Positions 1 through 11,393 of a DNA stretch of 64,000 nucleotides are shown here, one piece after another. The stretch comes from Cunninghamia lanceolata (Eukaryota > Streptophyta > Pinopsida > Cupressales > Cupressaceae). Location: the NCBI GenBank assembly GCA_027924645.1, contig BSBN01001752.1, positions 11,922,001 through 11,986,000 on the forward strand, in the 5' to 3' direction. The notes beneath the pieces were generated by a model. It had not been told where the DNA came from. It saw nothing but the letters and a program-made list of their open reading frames with translations, and searched no databases. Positions within the stretch are counted from its first letter, which is position 1. Every line of letters starts with the position of its first letter. The translations under genes were made by a program, and so were the position numbers.

Positions 1-174
1 GAGAGAGGATGGATATGGGCCTCTAGGACTGGAAGGATGACCCAATCACCCTATCCCTAAAAAGCTACATATAGCTTATGCTAAGGCAAGGATTCCCATC
101 TCATCTCAAGGGAGCCTTATGGTGAGTAATCTTGGGGGCAAACCCTTCTATGTCCTTGCACTGAACAAGACCCC
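1..174 (-). mobile_element. Leader fragment of the older Tat-like element, left of the chromovirus
   Basis: Non-coding sequence that resumes after the chromovirus at 6686. The minus-strand reading (AGGGTTTGCCCCC and nearby) loosely resembles the leader near 62.7 kb, so it is probably the same kind of Tat-like leader. No ORF of note. Confidence 0.45.
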
Positions 175-1021
175 TGGTGTAGTCATGGTAGGAGGGTTCA
201 CAGAATGAACTGTCTGGACCGTGCAGCAAGAGTAAACACAATGGAAACAACTCAAAGAAATAAAGTAAATGCAAATTTAGTCACTCAATATATCATAGAA
301 TTCAAATAGAGATCAGTCGGCAACATGCAGGCTTACAATTAGGGCTCACAGGCCTGATTACATACATGTGCAAGATAAAGCTTTGAAGCTCCTTTGCACA
401 AAATTTGAACTATGAACCTATGTGTATGCTTACAACTTGATAACTACTTCCTAAGGATCTATTACATCAATATATATCAAGTCTGGATCAATAGATTCCT
501 CCACGTCGGCCAAGGAAGATCACAAATTCCAAAGAAGAGATGTAACATGTGTACACAGATAGGTCGGACCTAAATGCACAGAACACTTCTGGAAAATGAA
601 TGGAATAATGTGCAGATCTCCTTGGAAGGTCGGTCATGAACCAAGGATCATTGAATGATGTGTCATTAGGCTCCATAGATCGAGAAATGCTTCCGCAAGT
701 TTCTCCTTCAGTTGATTGTTTGTGATTATCTAGATGCTCTGCTCTCAGAAATAGTCAAACTTTTGATAGTGATATCTTTCTGGTATTGAAGTGTGGATCT
801 CTGAATTCTAAATATGATGTAAATGAATGAATGTAGATGCTAAGTCCAGCTCCACAAGATCTAAAAATGCTACTAGACCAAAATATAGAATCTGCTTCTA
901 ACTGAACTGCCTGAACTAAACTGGAAAATGAAAAGAAACAAACTAAACTGCAAATAAACTAAAATGCAAATGTTTTTGGTTGATGCAAGATTGCTCTTGA
1001 ACCAGGGATGCTCCTACATTA
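175..1021 (-). repeat. 3' LTR of the chromovirus
   Basis: It aligns base for base with 5833-6680, with scattered substitutions. On the minus strand it starts TAATGTAGGAG (TGATGTAGGAG in the other copy) and ends CACCA. No strong polypurine tract is evident just inside it (1022-1045), which suggests decay there. Confidence 0.9.
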
Positions 1022-1084
1022 GACATCTGGGGTTATTGAAAAGTGAGTCCCTCACTTTGCTAGGGCTAGGGGAGAACCAAGACG

Positions 1085-1260
1085 GTCCACCTCAGCCTGA
1101 GAAATCCATGATGAATCTTCTTCCGGTCTGCCTTTCCACTTCACAAGGTATTATTTGTATTGTCTTCCTCTGGTGTTGCGTCCAACTCTGCTGTCCAAAA
1201 TATCTTCAATCTGCTCCAGGGTTTGTTGTGGTAACTGCTTCTTCAAGTCTTCTTCCATGT
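1085..1260 (-). pseudogene. Chromodomain of the chromovirus integrase
   Basis: Minus-strand translation shows an EQIEDILDSRVGR segment followed, after one in-frame stop, by YLVKWKGRPEEDSSWI. This is the signature of the chromodomain that chromoviruses carry at the integrase C-terminus. The family is thought to use it to steer integration to particular chromatin. It continues the integrase frame just upstream (1240-2644) and is broken by a stop before the YLVKWKG strand, so it is a remnant. Confidence 0.8.
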
Positions 1261-2644
1261 TGTCACTGAACTCTGCTTCATGATACTAATATAGGTCTGG
1301 AATGTTGAAAATAGGTGAAATACCCAATGTCTCTGGTAACTCCACTTCATATGCATTCCCTGAATCAAATTTCCTAAGTATCCTACAAGGTCCAAACTTC
1401 TTCATCTTCAACTTGTTATATGCTCCAACTGGAAATCTTTATTTTCTCAAGTACACCATTACTTCATCTCCAACTTCAAATTCCTTATGTCTTCTCTTCT
1501 CATCAACCTTATCTTTGTACTTACTGTTCATATCCTCCAAATACTTCTTCACCTGATCATGCACTATCTTCATGTGATCTACAAAGTCTTCTGGTTCTGC
1601 ACTTCTCTTTTCCTCTGTACTGATATCTCTTAATTATGCTACTCCTCTAGGATTCACTCCAATAATAATCTCAAAAGGTGTTCTTCTGGTACTCTTGTTC
1701 ACTAAATTATTGTATGCAAACTCTACTTGTGAAAGAATCAAATCTCAACTCCTTTTCTTCTCTCCAACCAAACATCTCAATAAATTTCCCAAACTCCCAT
1801 TCACTACCTCTGTCTATCCATCAATCTGTGGATGAAAAGCTGAACTGAACTTCAAATCTGTCTTCATCTTCTTCCAAAGTATCCTCCAAAAGTATCCAAC
1901 AAACTTTATGTCTCTGTCTGAAACTATACTCTTAGGTAATCCATACAATCTCACAATCTCCTTAAAAAATAAGTCAGCTACAAGCACTACATCAGTTATC
2001 TTCTTGCAAGGTATGAAATGAGCCATCTTTGAAAATTTGTCAACTACTACAAATATTGAATTATGTCCTCTTTGTGTCTTAGGCAATCCCATTACAAAAT
2101 CCATGCTTATGTCTTCCCAAGGTTTCTCCGGTACTATCAAAGGTTTATACAATCCAATATTCTGACTACTCCCTTTTACAACTTGACAAACTCTACAACT
2201 TTGCACAAATCTCTGAACATCCTTATGTATCTGAGGCCAAAAGTAATTTTCACTCACCAAAGCCACTGTCTTATCAATGCCAAAATGTCCTACTAATCCA
2301 CCACTATGCTTCTCCTTGATCAAATTATCTCTCATTAAACTTCTAGGTATGCACAACTGACTTCCTTTGAACAACATATCTTCTTGAATGAAATAGTCCA
2401 ACCACTTACTTCTATCCATCACAACAGGTTCTTTACATGCTTTCCAAGGTTCTGCAAAATCAGTGTCTCCCTCATACATGTTTTTCAATTCATCAAAACC
2501 CAACACTTCAACTCTCATCTTTTTCAACAAGTTTCTTCTTCTACTCAAGACATCAGCAACTTTGTTTGATTTTCCACTTCTATGTTTCAACACAAATGTA
2601 TAACTCTGCATGAACTCTACCCACCTCATATGTCTCTGATTCAA
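1261..2644 (-). pseudogene. Integrase of the chromovirus
   Basis: The zinc-binding HHCC region is visible (HSGGLVGHFGIDKT, then CRVCQ). The catalytic core follows, with DFVMGLP containing the first Asp and IVSDRD the second. The conserved block around the catalytic Glu (DG-x-TEVV) is interrupted by a TAG at 1814-1816 where Gln is usual. Beyond that stop the frame continues through the C-terminal region ([15 protein letters not shown]), with further stops near 1742 and 1633. Integrase inserts element cDNA into host DNA; this copy cannot make an active protein. Confidence 0.88.
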
Positions 2645-3164
2645 CTTACCTTAACTGTTCAAATATTGCAAAGCTTGATGATCTGTATACAACACAAACT
2701 CCTTAGGCAACAAGTAATGTCTCCATTTCTTCAAGGCTTGAATTATGGCATAGAACTCTTGGTCATAAACTGAATATCTTCTCCTTGCATCATTCAACTT
2801 CTCCCTAAAATATGCTACCGGTCTACCTTCTTGACTTAACACTGCTCCAATTGCATTCCCACTTGCATCACAATCAACTTGAAATACCTTATTGAAATCT
2901 GGTAATGCCAAAATAGGTTGCTCTGTCACTTTCAGCTTCAACAATTCAAAACTTTTATCTGCTCCAGATGTCCACTTGAAATCCTTTCTGTCACCTCTCA
3001 TTGTCTCTGTCATAGGGTTACAAACTGAACTAAAATTTTTTATGAACTTCTAGTAGAAACTAGCCAATCCATGAAATGATCTAACCTCTCCAATGTTCTC
3101 TGGTGTAGGCCATTCAACAATTGCTTTCACTTTCTCAAGGTCCATCTCAATCCTTCTACAGAAA
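2645..3164 (-). pseudogene. RNase H region of the chromovirus
   Basis: Minus-strand peptide includes FQVDCDASGNAIGAVLSQ, then RRYSVYDQEFYAI and FVLYTDHQAL, matching the Ty3/gypsy RNase H with its catalytic Asp and Glu residues. It is out of frame with the preceding RT because of a 1-nt loss near 3178. In-frame stops occur near 3050 and at 2645 (TAA), separating it from the integrase. Confidence 0.88.
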
Positions 3165-4055
3165 TCACAAATCCCAAGTATACAACTCTTCCTTCATGAA
3201 ACTACACTTCTTGATGTTTATCAACAATTTCTCTTCTCTCAACCTCTGCAAAACTTGTCTAATATGCCACAAATGTTCCTCTTCTATCTTACTGAAAATT
3301 AGAATATCATCCAAGTATACAATCATAAACTTACCCAAGAATTTTGTCAAGACATCATTCATCAACCTCATGAAAGTACTCAGTGCATTTGTCAATCCAC
3401 AAGGCATCACTAACCACTCATACAATCCTTCATTTGTCTTAAAAGCAGTCTTCCATTCATCACCTTCTCTGATTCTGATCTGATGGTATCCACTCTTCAA
3501 GTCTATCTTTGTGAAATATTTTGCTCCACTCAAACAATCCATAATATCATCCATCCTAGGTAAAGGAAATCTATACTTAACTGTGATCATGTTTATTTCT
3601 TTGGAATCAGTACACATTCTCCATTCTTCATCCTTCTTAGGTGCTAACATAGTAGGTATTGCACAAGGACTCAAACTTTCTCTGATCAAACCTTTCCTCA
3701 ACAACTCTTATATTTGTCTATTCAATTCTTCATTCTCTGTCGGTGTCATCCAGTGTGCTGCTTTATTAGGCAAACTTGCTCCTGGTATAAGATCCATGTG
3801 ATGACTAATACTCCTTATAGGTGGCAATCCATCAGGTTCATTATCTGATATGATTTTTTCATACTCTGTCAGCAACTCTCGTATCTCCTCCAGTTGTGAT
3901 TCTTTAGTCTCCTTCAATGTTTCAGGCTTCTTAGGAATCAAGGCATAACACATATTCTCATGTTTCAAACCATCCAGAAATTTTCTTCCATCTACCAAAC
4001 AGATTCTAGCATTCCCACATACCACATCTTTAGGATCATCTTCTAAAGGAATCAA
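3165..4055 (-). pseudogene. Reverse transcriptase of the chromovirus
   Basis: The RT palm motif [10 protein letters not shown] (YxDD) lies near 3300. Upstream are [15 protein letters not shown] and [14 protein letters not shown], and downstream KCSFMKEEL, all Ty3/gypsy RT landmarks in the expected order. One TAA (near 3705) interrupts the N-terminal part, in the RT entry segment after NEELNRQI. The first part, 3708-4055, is the linker after protease (GLPPIRSISHHMDL). The domain would copy element RNA to cDNA. Confidence 0.92.
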
Positions 4056-4844
4056 AGTAATTTATTTCCCATTTGTTATTATAGTATATGTATTCTTTCT
4101 CCCATCATGTATAGATTTTCTATCATACTGCCAAGGTCTACCCAACAAGATATGACATACATCCATAGGCATAATATCACACAAGACTTCATCATGATAA
4201 GATCCAATATGAAATTTCACCAAACATTGTTCACTCAGTAGTACCTTATGATCATCCTGAATCCATGCTATCTAATAGGGCTTAGGGTGTTTCAATCTTT
4301 CCAACTTCAGCTTATTCACCATCTCCTTTGAAACTAGGTTATCTGAAATACCACTATCAATTACAACTTTACAACACTTACCTCCTAATTTGCATCTAGT
4401 TCTAAACAAGATTTTCCTCTACGGTGGTTCCTCATTTGTCTCTGTTTGAAATAGTGCTCTCCTCATCTCCAATGATTCTCCTTTCTCTGGTTTACCAACA
4501 AAACATGGGTTATCTAATTCAATAGGTTCTTCTTCAACATAGGCTATTCTTCCAATATTTTATGTCCTCTTACTTGTACTACCTTGATTACATTCAAATG
4601 CTCTGTGTCCTTCACCTCCACACTTGAAACAAGTACCTCTACATGTCTTCTTATCCAATCCTCTTCCTTCATTCTGGTATGCACTAGGGTTTCCTCTCCG
4701 GTAAAAAATTATGTCATCTCTCCGGTAAGCACTGTTATCTTTGTCATCCTTATCAAATGGGTTATCAAACTTGTTTTGCTTTGGAAATGATCTATCTCCT
4801 CTGTAATAAGTCCTACCTCTATGAAATAAACCTCCTCTTCCTCT
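4056..4844 (-). pseudogene. gag zinc knuckle and aspartic protease of the chromovirus
   Basis: A CCHC zinc knuckle (CFKCGGEGHRAFEC) is encoded at 4590-4631 after an Arg/Gly-rich stretch. It is followed by a retropepsin-like domain with the catalytic VIDSG motif and a LLGRPWQYDR flap-side motif. At least four in-frame stops break it. The same protease type occurs in the plus-strand element at 31.6-32.1 kb, so the two elements are related. Confidence 0.82.
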
Positions 4845-5648
4845 CTATCTCTGATCAAGCCTTTTACTCAGCTTCTCTTCAACTTTCAAGGCAAACTGAT
4901 ATGCTTCTTCCAAAGATGTCATCCTCACCAAACTTAGTTCCTCTTGAATGTTTAATCTCAGTCCATTGATGTGTCTAGCCACTTTCTCCTTGCTTTCTTC
5001 ACTATGTCCTATCCTTATGATCATTTTATGAAATTCTTTAGTGTACTCCTTCACAGATTTCTCCTTTTGTCTCAGGTTTTGTAATCTTTTCAACAACTCC
5101 AACTCATAGTCAACGAGTATAAACTGATTCTTCAACTTTGTCACCATCCTATCCCATTTTGTAATCTTTTCGTTTCCTCTTCTATTTCTTTCCAACTGAA
5201 ATTCTTTCCACCATATAGCAACATGTCCTTTCAACTTTGTCTTTGCAAATTTCACCTTCTCTGGATCTTTAATTTCCTCATATTCAAAGTATTCTTCCAT
5301 GTCATTTATCTAGTCAATCAATTCTTCAGGGTTCAAATTACCAGTATAGTTAGGCACATCAACTCTAGGTCTCATTCCAATCTTTGAAATAGCTCGTAGC
5401 ATCTTTACTTGGTCTGATTCTTCTTCTTCATCATCTTCTAGGGTTTCGCTAGTTTGTTCAACAGATTGAAATTCTTCTTCCTCATCGCTTTCAATATTAG
5501 GTCTCGGTGTCAGTCCTCTTCGCCTATCTTCTTCAACAGCATCCAAATGAATTCGCATTGTTTTCATTATCTCCATCATCTCATCTATTCTACTAGCCAT
5601 TGTTCCAATAGCAACAACTCTCCTCGGTGGCATTCTTCCTAGGATCAA
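4845..5648 (-). pseudogene. gag capsid region of the chromovirus
   Basis: The ORF starts at 5648 with an acidic N-terminal region rich in Glu/Asp. It then enters a Retrotrans_gag-type capsid domain (FEYEEIKDPEKVKFAK, AIWWKEFQLER, RQKEKSVKEYTKEFHKM). An in-frame TAG at 5310-5312 falls where this family normally has Trp, so 5310-5648 and 4845-5309 are one broken reading frame. It lies about 170 bp downstream of the primer-binding site, as expected for gag. Confidence 0.88.
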
Positions 5649-5818
5649 GTGTAAACTACCTCAGGTTCAACGATCGGGCTACAAGGTGACAACTGCCTCA
5701 CAATCGGCGATCAGTTGCAACACAAGTACCTGCCTCAATTCGGTGATTTCTCCATAGCAAGATCTTATAGAATTCCTCACCAAATTTGCTTAATTCACTC
5801 CCAAAGATTCAAACTTTA

Positions 5819-5830
5819 GCTCTGATACCA
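5819..5830 (-). other. Primer-binding site (initiator-Met tRNA type)
   Basis: The minus strand reads TGGTATCAGAGC, the standard plant retrotransposon primer site complementary to the 3' end of initiator methionine tRNA. It lies 2 nt inside the 5' LTR and fixes the element's direction. Confidence 0.95.
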
Positions 5831-5832
5831 CT

Positions 5833-6680
5833 TGGTGCAGTCACAGTAGGAGGGTTCATAGAATGAATTGTCTGAACCATGCAGCAAGAGTAAACACAAC
5901 AGAAACAACTCAAAGAAATAAAGAAAACGTAGATTTAGTCATTCAATATATCATAGAATTCAAATAGAGATTAGCTGGCAACATGCGGGCTTACAATTAG
6001 GGCTCACATGCCTGATTACATACATGCACAAGATAAAGCTTTAAAGCTCCTTCGTACAAAATCTAAACTATGAACCCATGCGTGTACTTACAACTTGATA
6101 ACTACTTTCCTATGGATCCATTACATCAATATATATCAAGTCCAAATCAATAGATTCCTCCTCGTCGGCCAAGGAAGATCACAAATTTCAAAGAAGAGAT
6201 GTAACGTGTGTATACAGATAGGTCAGACCTAAATGCATAGAACACTTCCAGAAAATGAATGGAATGATGTGCAGATCCCCTGGGAAGGTTGGTCATGAAC
6301 CAAGGATCATTGAATGATGTGTCATTAGGCTCCATAGATCGAGAAATACTTCCACAAGTTTCTCCTTCAGCTGATTATCTGTGATTATCTAGATGCTCTG
6401 CTCTGAGAAACAGTCAAAATTCTGATAGCGATATCTTTCCGGTATTGAAGTGCGGATCTCTAAATTTTGAAAATGATGTAGATGAATGAATGTAGATGCT
6501 AAGTCCAGCTCCACAAGATCTGAAAATGCTACTAGACCATAATACAGAATTTGCTTCTGACTGAACTACCTGAACTAAACTAGAAAATGAAAATAAACAA
6601 ACTGAACTGCAAACAAACTGAAATGCAAATGTCTTTGGTTGATGCAAGATTGCTCTTGAACTAGGGATGCTCCTACATCA
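5833..6680 (-). repeat. 5' LTR of the chromovirus
   Basis: It pairs with 175-1021. It begins TGATGTAGGAG and ends CACCA on the minus strand. A TATA-like stretch (rich in TATATAT, near 6128-6138) is the probable core promoter for minus-strand transcription. Confidence 0.9.
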
Positions 6681-7218
6681 ACACCATTAAAGGTCAAAAA
6701 GGGTGGCCTCTAACTATTTTGTCTTCTAGTCGCAAATCAGGGACTTACCACCTCGCAAGCATCCAGTAAGCCACTTAAGGCTTTAACCAACCCTACTTGT
6801 GGTACTAACAAATACCTCATGTAAATGTGGGTAGCTTGCACTTTTGGATTGGCAGTTTAGACTTGGCTTTCACCTTATCTATTTATATAGTGGCCTAAGG
6901 GAAATACCGCTTGGGGTCACCAATGATTTCTCTATGTGGATGTGTCTCAACGACAGGCCCACTCTAAAGGGTTACAAAAGCAACCTTAGTAAATGCTTTT
7001 GATCTCCAAGTTCATACGACGATGCGAGGAGAGAGCATACACATTTACCTAGGCCACACTAGACAAAGTTCATTAACCTTTAGAAATTTAAATGTGTGGT
7101 GTGATTATGAGAATGTTGAGAAGAGCTTTTGATTCCCAAGATCAGTTAGAGTGCAAGGGAAGAGCATACACTTATTCACAACATAAACAAAATCACCAAA
7201 CAAAGAAGACAATGATGC

Positions 7219-7470
7219 AATTTGTTGTTCTTTTTACCTGAATGAATGTGAAAGATGCAAGTTCTTTTTAAACCAAATGGGTGAAATATGTAGGTTGTTG
7301 TTCTTTTTAACCCAATGTGTGAAAGTATGCAGATTGTTGTTCTTTTTAACCAATGAATGTGAAATGCAATTTGTGGTTCTTTTTAAGCCAATGAGTGTGG
7401 TTCTTTTTAAGCCAAATAAATGTGGAAGCAAACAGATTGTTTGTTCTTTTTAAATCCAATTTGAAATGTT
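7219..7470. repeat. Minisatellite of about 35-bp units in the leader
   Basis: About seven imperfect units carry a TTCTTTTTAA core followed by CCAATG and GTGAAA-like words, at roughly 20-45 bp spacing. A single related unit (rc) occurs near 62090-62150. Confidence 0.75.
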
Positions 7471-8349
7471 CCTAATCTAACCACACACGCACATATGAAA
7501 TGAAAGAAAACCCTAAAACAAATAGGTTAATGATTTCAAACAAGGTTCCCCTCTAAAGAATGCCACAAAGCTGCAAACTAGAAAATTAGTAACAGAATAA
7601 AACCCCTAATCCTACTGTGCAAATAGAGAAACCAAAATGATTGCAACCATAAAAACTCTGTATTTTTTTACCAGTCTAATGCAGTGCAAAAATCCCTCTT
7701 ATGCATCACAGAAAATGGTGACAGTGTCGCATGGTGTCACGAATGTGGTCTACTATCAATATAATATGTCACATGGTGCCTCAGAATTATCGCATGGAAT
7801 GGTGACTGCGTTTCAAGAAATTGCAACTGCATCATACAAACATTCAGAGGCATCATTATGTATCTATAAGTCAAAAACAATAGAAACAGTCCTAACAACA
7901 AATGAAAATAATTCTTCAGTGATGAATGTAAAACCCTAGGATTGTAGAGTTGTTTTCCTGATGCCAAAAATATGAGAAACTTTCAGACATGCATAGGGCA
8001 TACTCAAATGATCAACATGTTTAAATAAACCCTAGATAAACCCTTGAAACATAAACCCTAATGCTTCGAAAAACCCTATTGAAATAAATAGTTGAATCAG
8101 AGGGTTAGAAAAGTAGATAAAGCATTAGAAAATATGATTGAAACCCTGCAAAACCAAATGGGTAAGGCCAGATAGAGAAAAGAAAGAGATTCTATCTAAT
8201 ATAGAGTTGAATACATCACAGAATCCCTTTGAAGTCGGTCGTACTGCACGTGTCACCCAGAGTGGCGGAAGCATTGCATGGACCTGCAGATGCGTCACAC
8301 TATTCCTACAAACCCTAAAATCACAAATTCACAAAAAGTATGGACGGTT

Positions 8350-8369
8350 CATGTTGGGTTCACCAAATG
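8350..8369 (-). other. Probable primer-binding site of the Tat-like element
   Basis: The minus strand reads TTTGGTGAACCCAACATG 1-3 nt inside the LTR end at 8371. A similar TTTTGGTGAA-type site follows the LTRs of the composite at 18554 and 20448. I do not assign the tRNA. Confidence 0.6.
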
Positions 8370-8370
8370 A

Positions 8371-9181
8371 TGTCAGGGAAAAAAATTCTAAATCCTGCAA
8401 ATAGTATCATGCATGCCCGAACAACTCAATGGAGTAATAAGTAACCTAAGATCAAGCAAATGCAAACACAAAACATAAAACCCTAGACTACTAGTGTAAA
8501 TTGTCCATTGTTTCTCCCATATTTTGCAGCACTTTGCTCTCAGATCTGCAGGCCTGCAAATTCAATGAGAAGCTCAAGAGTATATTAATGGAAAAATTAG
8601 AGAGAGTGCTCAAATTATGCAAGTGGGAAGTGAAAAAATGAGGCTAGGAGAGTGATTTTATAGAGTAGGGTTTGAATGGAGGGTTGTGATTGCAAGTTTG
8701 ACTTTTGATATGATGAAGGGTGTAGATTGATTAGGGTTCCCAGATGCTAGAGGACAAAGGACAATTTTTTATTTGAAGAAATGGTGAGGTGTAAGGTATT
8801 TTTAAATTAAATAAATTGTGTACATTTATTTAATTTATTTAAGGGGATAATGTAATGGGATTTAATTAAATAAGTGCAACCTATTTAATTAGGGCAAGAC
8901 CTATAATTTAAATAAATATGTATTTATTTAAATTAATAGGGTAAAGTGGATATTGGAATAGTGAATAATTAAATAATTAATTAATTATTTAATTATAGAA
9001 GAAATCAGAAGAAAATAGCTTAAGTAATTAAATAAATGAATTTATTTTATTAGAACAATGAGGGGAAAAGTGAATTAATTAAATAACTAAAAATTAATTA
9101 ATTAATAGTTAGATGTGAAATTGGGATGAATCATGTGTAAAAATAACGTTCCCAGGCTCAGGACATTTTTAAATGTCTACA
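8371..9181 (-). repeat. 5' LTR of the minus-strand Tat-like element
   Basis: On the minus strand it begins TGTAGACATTTAAAAATG, like the plus-strand LTR at 60113, and ends CCCTGACA before the primer site. The body is rich in ATTAATTA words, again as at 60180-60560. A TATA-like CTATAAAAT (minus) lies near 8657-8665. Confidence 0.7.
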
Positions 9182-10012
9182 AGGATAGCATCTACAACTT
9201 CTTCTCTTTCTCCTTTAGTCGCACATCATGATGCAGTCATTCTGCTCTTTTTCTTGCTTGCGAACCATATCAATCACTTTGCAATCACACCTTGCCTAAC
9301 TCAATTTGATTTACAATTTATACAAGATATTGCATTGATTACATTGCTTGTCGGCCAGAGATAACATGAAAAATACATTTACAAGTCAACCAGACAACAC
9401 ACAACATGAAACGTGTAGAGGACAAGTCCTAAACAAGACTACATGTTACACTAGCAGAAGACCCATGCCTTGCAGACATCAACACTTGCTTAATTAGGTC
9501 CAAAACATCAGAAGAAAATAGCTTAAGTTATTAAATAAATGAAATTTATTTAATTAGAAGTATGAGGGGAAAAGTGAATTAATTAAATAATTAAAAATTA
9601 TTTAATTAATAGTTAGAATGTGAAATTGGGATGAATCATGTGTAAAAATAACATTCGTAGGCTCAGGACATTTTTAAGTGTCTACAAGGATAGCATCTAC
9701 AACTTCTTCTCTTTCTCCTTTAGTTGCACATCATGATGCAGTCATTCTACTCTTTTTCTTGTTTGCAAACCTTATCAATCAGTTTGTAATCACACCTCAC
9801 CTAACTCAATTTGATTTACAATTTATACAAGATATTACATTGATTACATTGCTTGTCAGCCAAAGACAACATGAAAAACACATTTACAAGTCAGCTAGAC
9901 AACATACAACATGAAATGTGTAGAGGACAAGTCCTAAACAAGACTACATGTTACACTAGCAAAAGACCCATGCCTTGCAGACATCAACACTTGCTTAATT
10001 AGGTCTAAAACA
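9004..10012. repeat. Tandem duplication, two copies of about 505 bp
   Basis: 9004-9506 and 9507-10012 are nearly the same sequence with scattered substitutions and small indels. Each copy contains the end of the Tat-like LTR (ending at 9181 or 9686) fused to the copia LTR fragment. The duplication therefore happened after those two elements were joined. Confidence 0.92.
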
Positions 10013-11043
10013 TCCTTCACAACATCAATCAACAAGGAATCACATCCACACACTCTACTCATTTGAAAATAGGACAACCTTAAACAAAGACATATGAAAC
10101 TTGAAGCATAACAGCTACAACAACTTGAAAACCTTGTGTGGTACTAGAAACAAGAAAGATCTTCATGAAACTTTTCCAGATGAGTCTATAGGACTTATAC
10201 AACATCTACAAATACTCCTTTACCTCTGTACATCAAAAACTTTGCATTGCACATCTTCAATCATGAACTCTAATAACAACCTGTCATCCAAAACACACTA
10301 CAACATACTGTCATTGAGAATTTGAGCTTGCGAACCACCAAGAACCTTGAAACTACAAGGAGGCATGTAATGTGCATTCATAAACATGTCCACCAAACTG
10401 TAAAGCCAAACATTCACATCCAGAGGAATACGGAGCATTCCAATAGGCCTTCAACACTAGCTGACTCTGCCAGAACACATGTCGGTACTCTATCATGCAT
10501 AACTTTCACAGTAGAAGGAGAAATTATCTAAAGATTTGGAATTATGACCTTCACTGCACCTTCAACATAGTTCCAGAACTGCATAGCCATATCTACAAAT
10601 GTGGAGGAATGTGGAGCATTCTATTGCTATATAGCAACTATCTTCAATACTTTCTTCAAATTGTAAAACACACTTCGAATAATCCAATCATCATAAAACT
10701 TGGATCAGGCCACCAGTAACATCTTCTCAACATTAGCAACACATCTAATCATCTTAGTGCTTCTAATTCCCATATTAATGTATCTTCTTGATGCTTCTAA
10801 TTTCCATCTTACTATAACTTTATATTCAACTCTGCATTGATCAAGGCATGACATCCAACCATGAACTTCAGTAATCTCATTATATTCAACATGACATCCA
10901 ACCATGCATTGTATCTTCTCTACTAGATAGGACATGACATCCAACCATGAACACCATCACACATCCAAGATAGTGTTGAAATCAATGACAACCTTGTGAC
11001 AGTGTTGACATTAATGACAACCCTAGAAACCATATGTGTAACA
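9182..11043 (-). repeat. Ty1/copia 3' LTR (Sirevirus-like), truncated at its left end
   Basis: From about 9182 on, this matches 35281-36597 in the same orientation for over 1 kb. Its right border is set by the minus-strand structure AAAGGTGGAGAT then TGTTACACATATGG, a polypurine tract followed by an LTR start. Small ORFs in it are not conserved as proteins. Confidence 0.75.
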
Positions 11044-11393
11044 ATCTCCACCTTTAGCATTGATGGCAACACATACCTACACATTTCTCCCCCTTTGACA
11101 TCAAGGACAAAGGGTAACCACTACCTATTCTTTAGCGACCACATACCTACACATTCTTTCTTAGAGCATGACTTCTTCTTGTAGCAAACAGACTTCCTTT
11201 ATCATCAGCAACCACTACCTTCTCCTCCTAAGAGGTAGCCACCTTCAATCTAGGAACAAGATATAACATGAACTCCGCTAGACAAATGCACCACTATGCA
11301 TCTAACAAGAAGGAGGGGAAATTACCCCTAACCTCTGTCGGAGATCCTTAGAAGTATCCTTTGCAAGACCTTTTGTGAAAATATCTTTCATCT
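11044..11393 (-). pseudogene. 3' end of a Ty1/copia polyprotein plus polypurine tracts
   Basis: The minus strand encodes KMKDIFTKGLAKDTSKDLRQ at 11330-11397, the conserved C-terminal tail after copia RNase H. Between it and the LTR are two purine tracts (near 11045-11056 and 11088-11100). Repeated tracts of this kind are known from the Sirevirus group. The rest of pol is missing because the composite element begins at 11394. Confidence 0.72.

Larger units (their letters stand above)
175..6680 (-). mobile_element. Ty3/gypsy chromovirus LTR retrotransposon, full-length but decayed
   Basis: Two LTRs of about 847 bp flank an internal region that reads, on the minus strand, gag, zinc knuckle, protease, RT, RNase H, integrase and chromodomain. 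That order is diagnostic of Ty3/gypsy, and the C-terminal chromodomain of chromoviruses. A classic plant initiator-Met tRNA primer site lies just inside the 5' LTR (the right-hand one). The flanks are acccc (170-174) and acacc (6681-6685), a plausible 5-bp target-site duplication with one change. The reading frame carries a dozen or so in-frame stops and at least one 1-nt frameshift, so the copy is dead. It is inserted in the leader of an older Tat-like element whose parts resume at 6686. Confidence 0.93.
6686..8370 (-). mobile_element. Tat-like Ty3/gypsy leader region, non-coding
   Basis: Blocks of this stretch match 62085-62400 in inverse orientation. Examples are the phrases around 7010-7050 and 7115-7170 containing GAACTTGG-GATC and CTTCCCTTGCA. 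It is therefore the long untranslated leader between the primer site and gag of a minus-strand Tat-like element. It holds a minisatellite (7219-7470) and no supportable gene. Confidence 0.6.

Noticed and set aside
3093..3483. Overlapping plus-strand ORFs of up to 120 codons
   Set aside because: Shadows of the minus-strand reverse transcriptase frame.
7219..7470. CRISPR-like spaced repeats
   Set aside because: Unit spacing and sequence are irregular, there are no unique spacers of constant length, and the setting is a plant retroelement leader.
9173..9914. Pair of similar small ORFs (63 and 78 codons) starting MSTRIASTTS
   Set aside because: Similar only because of the 505-bp tandem duplication. 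They lie in LTR sequence and the third copy near 35280 does not keep the start.
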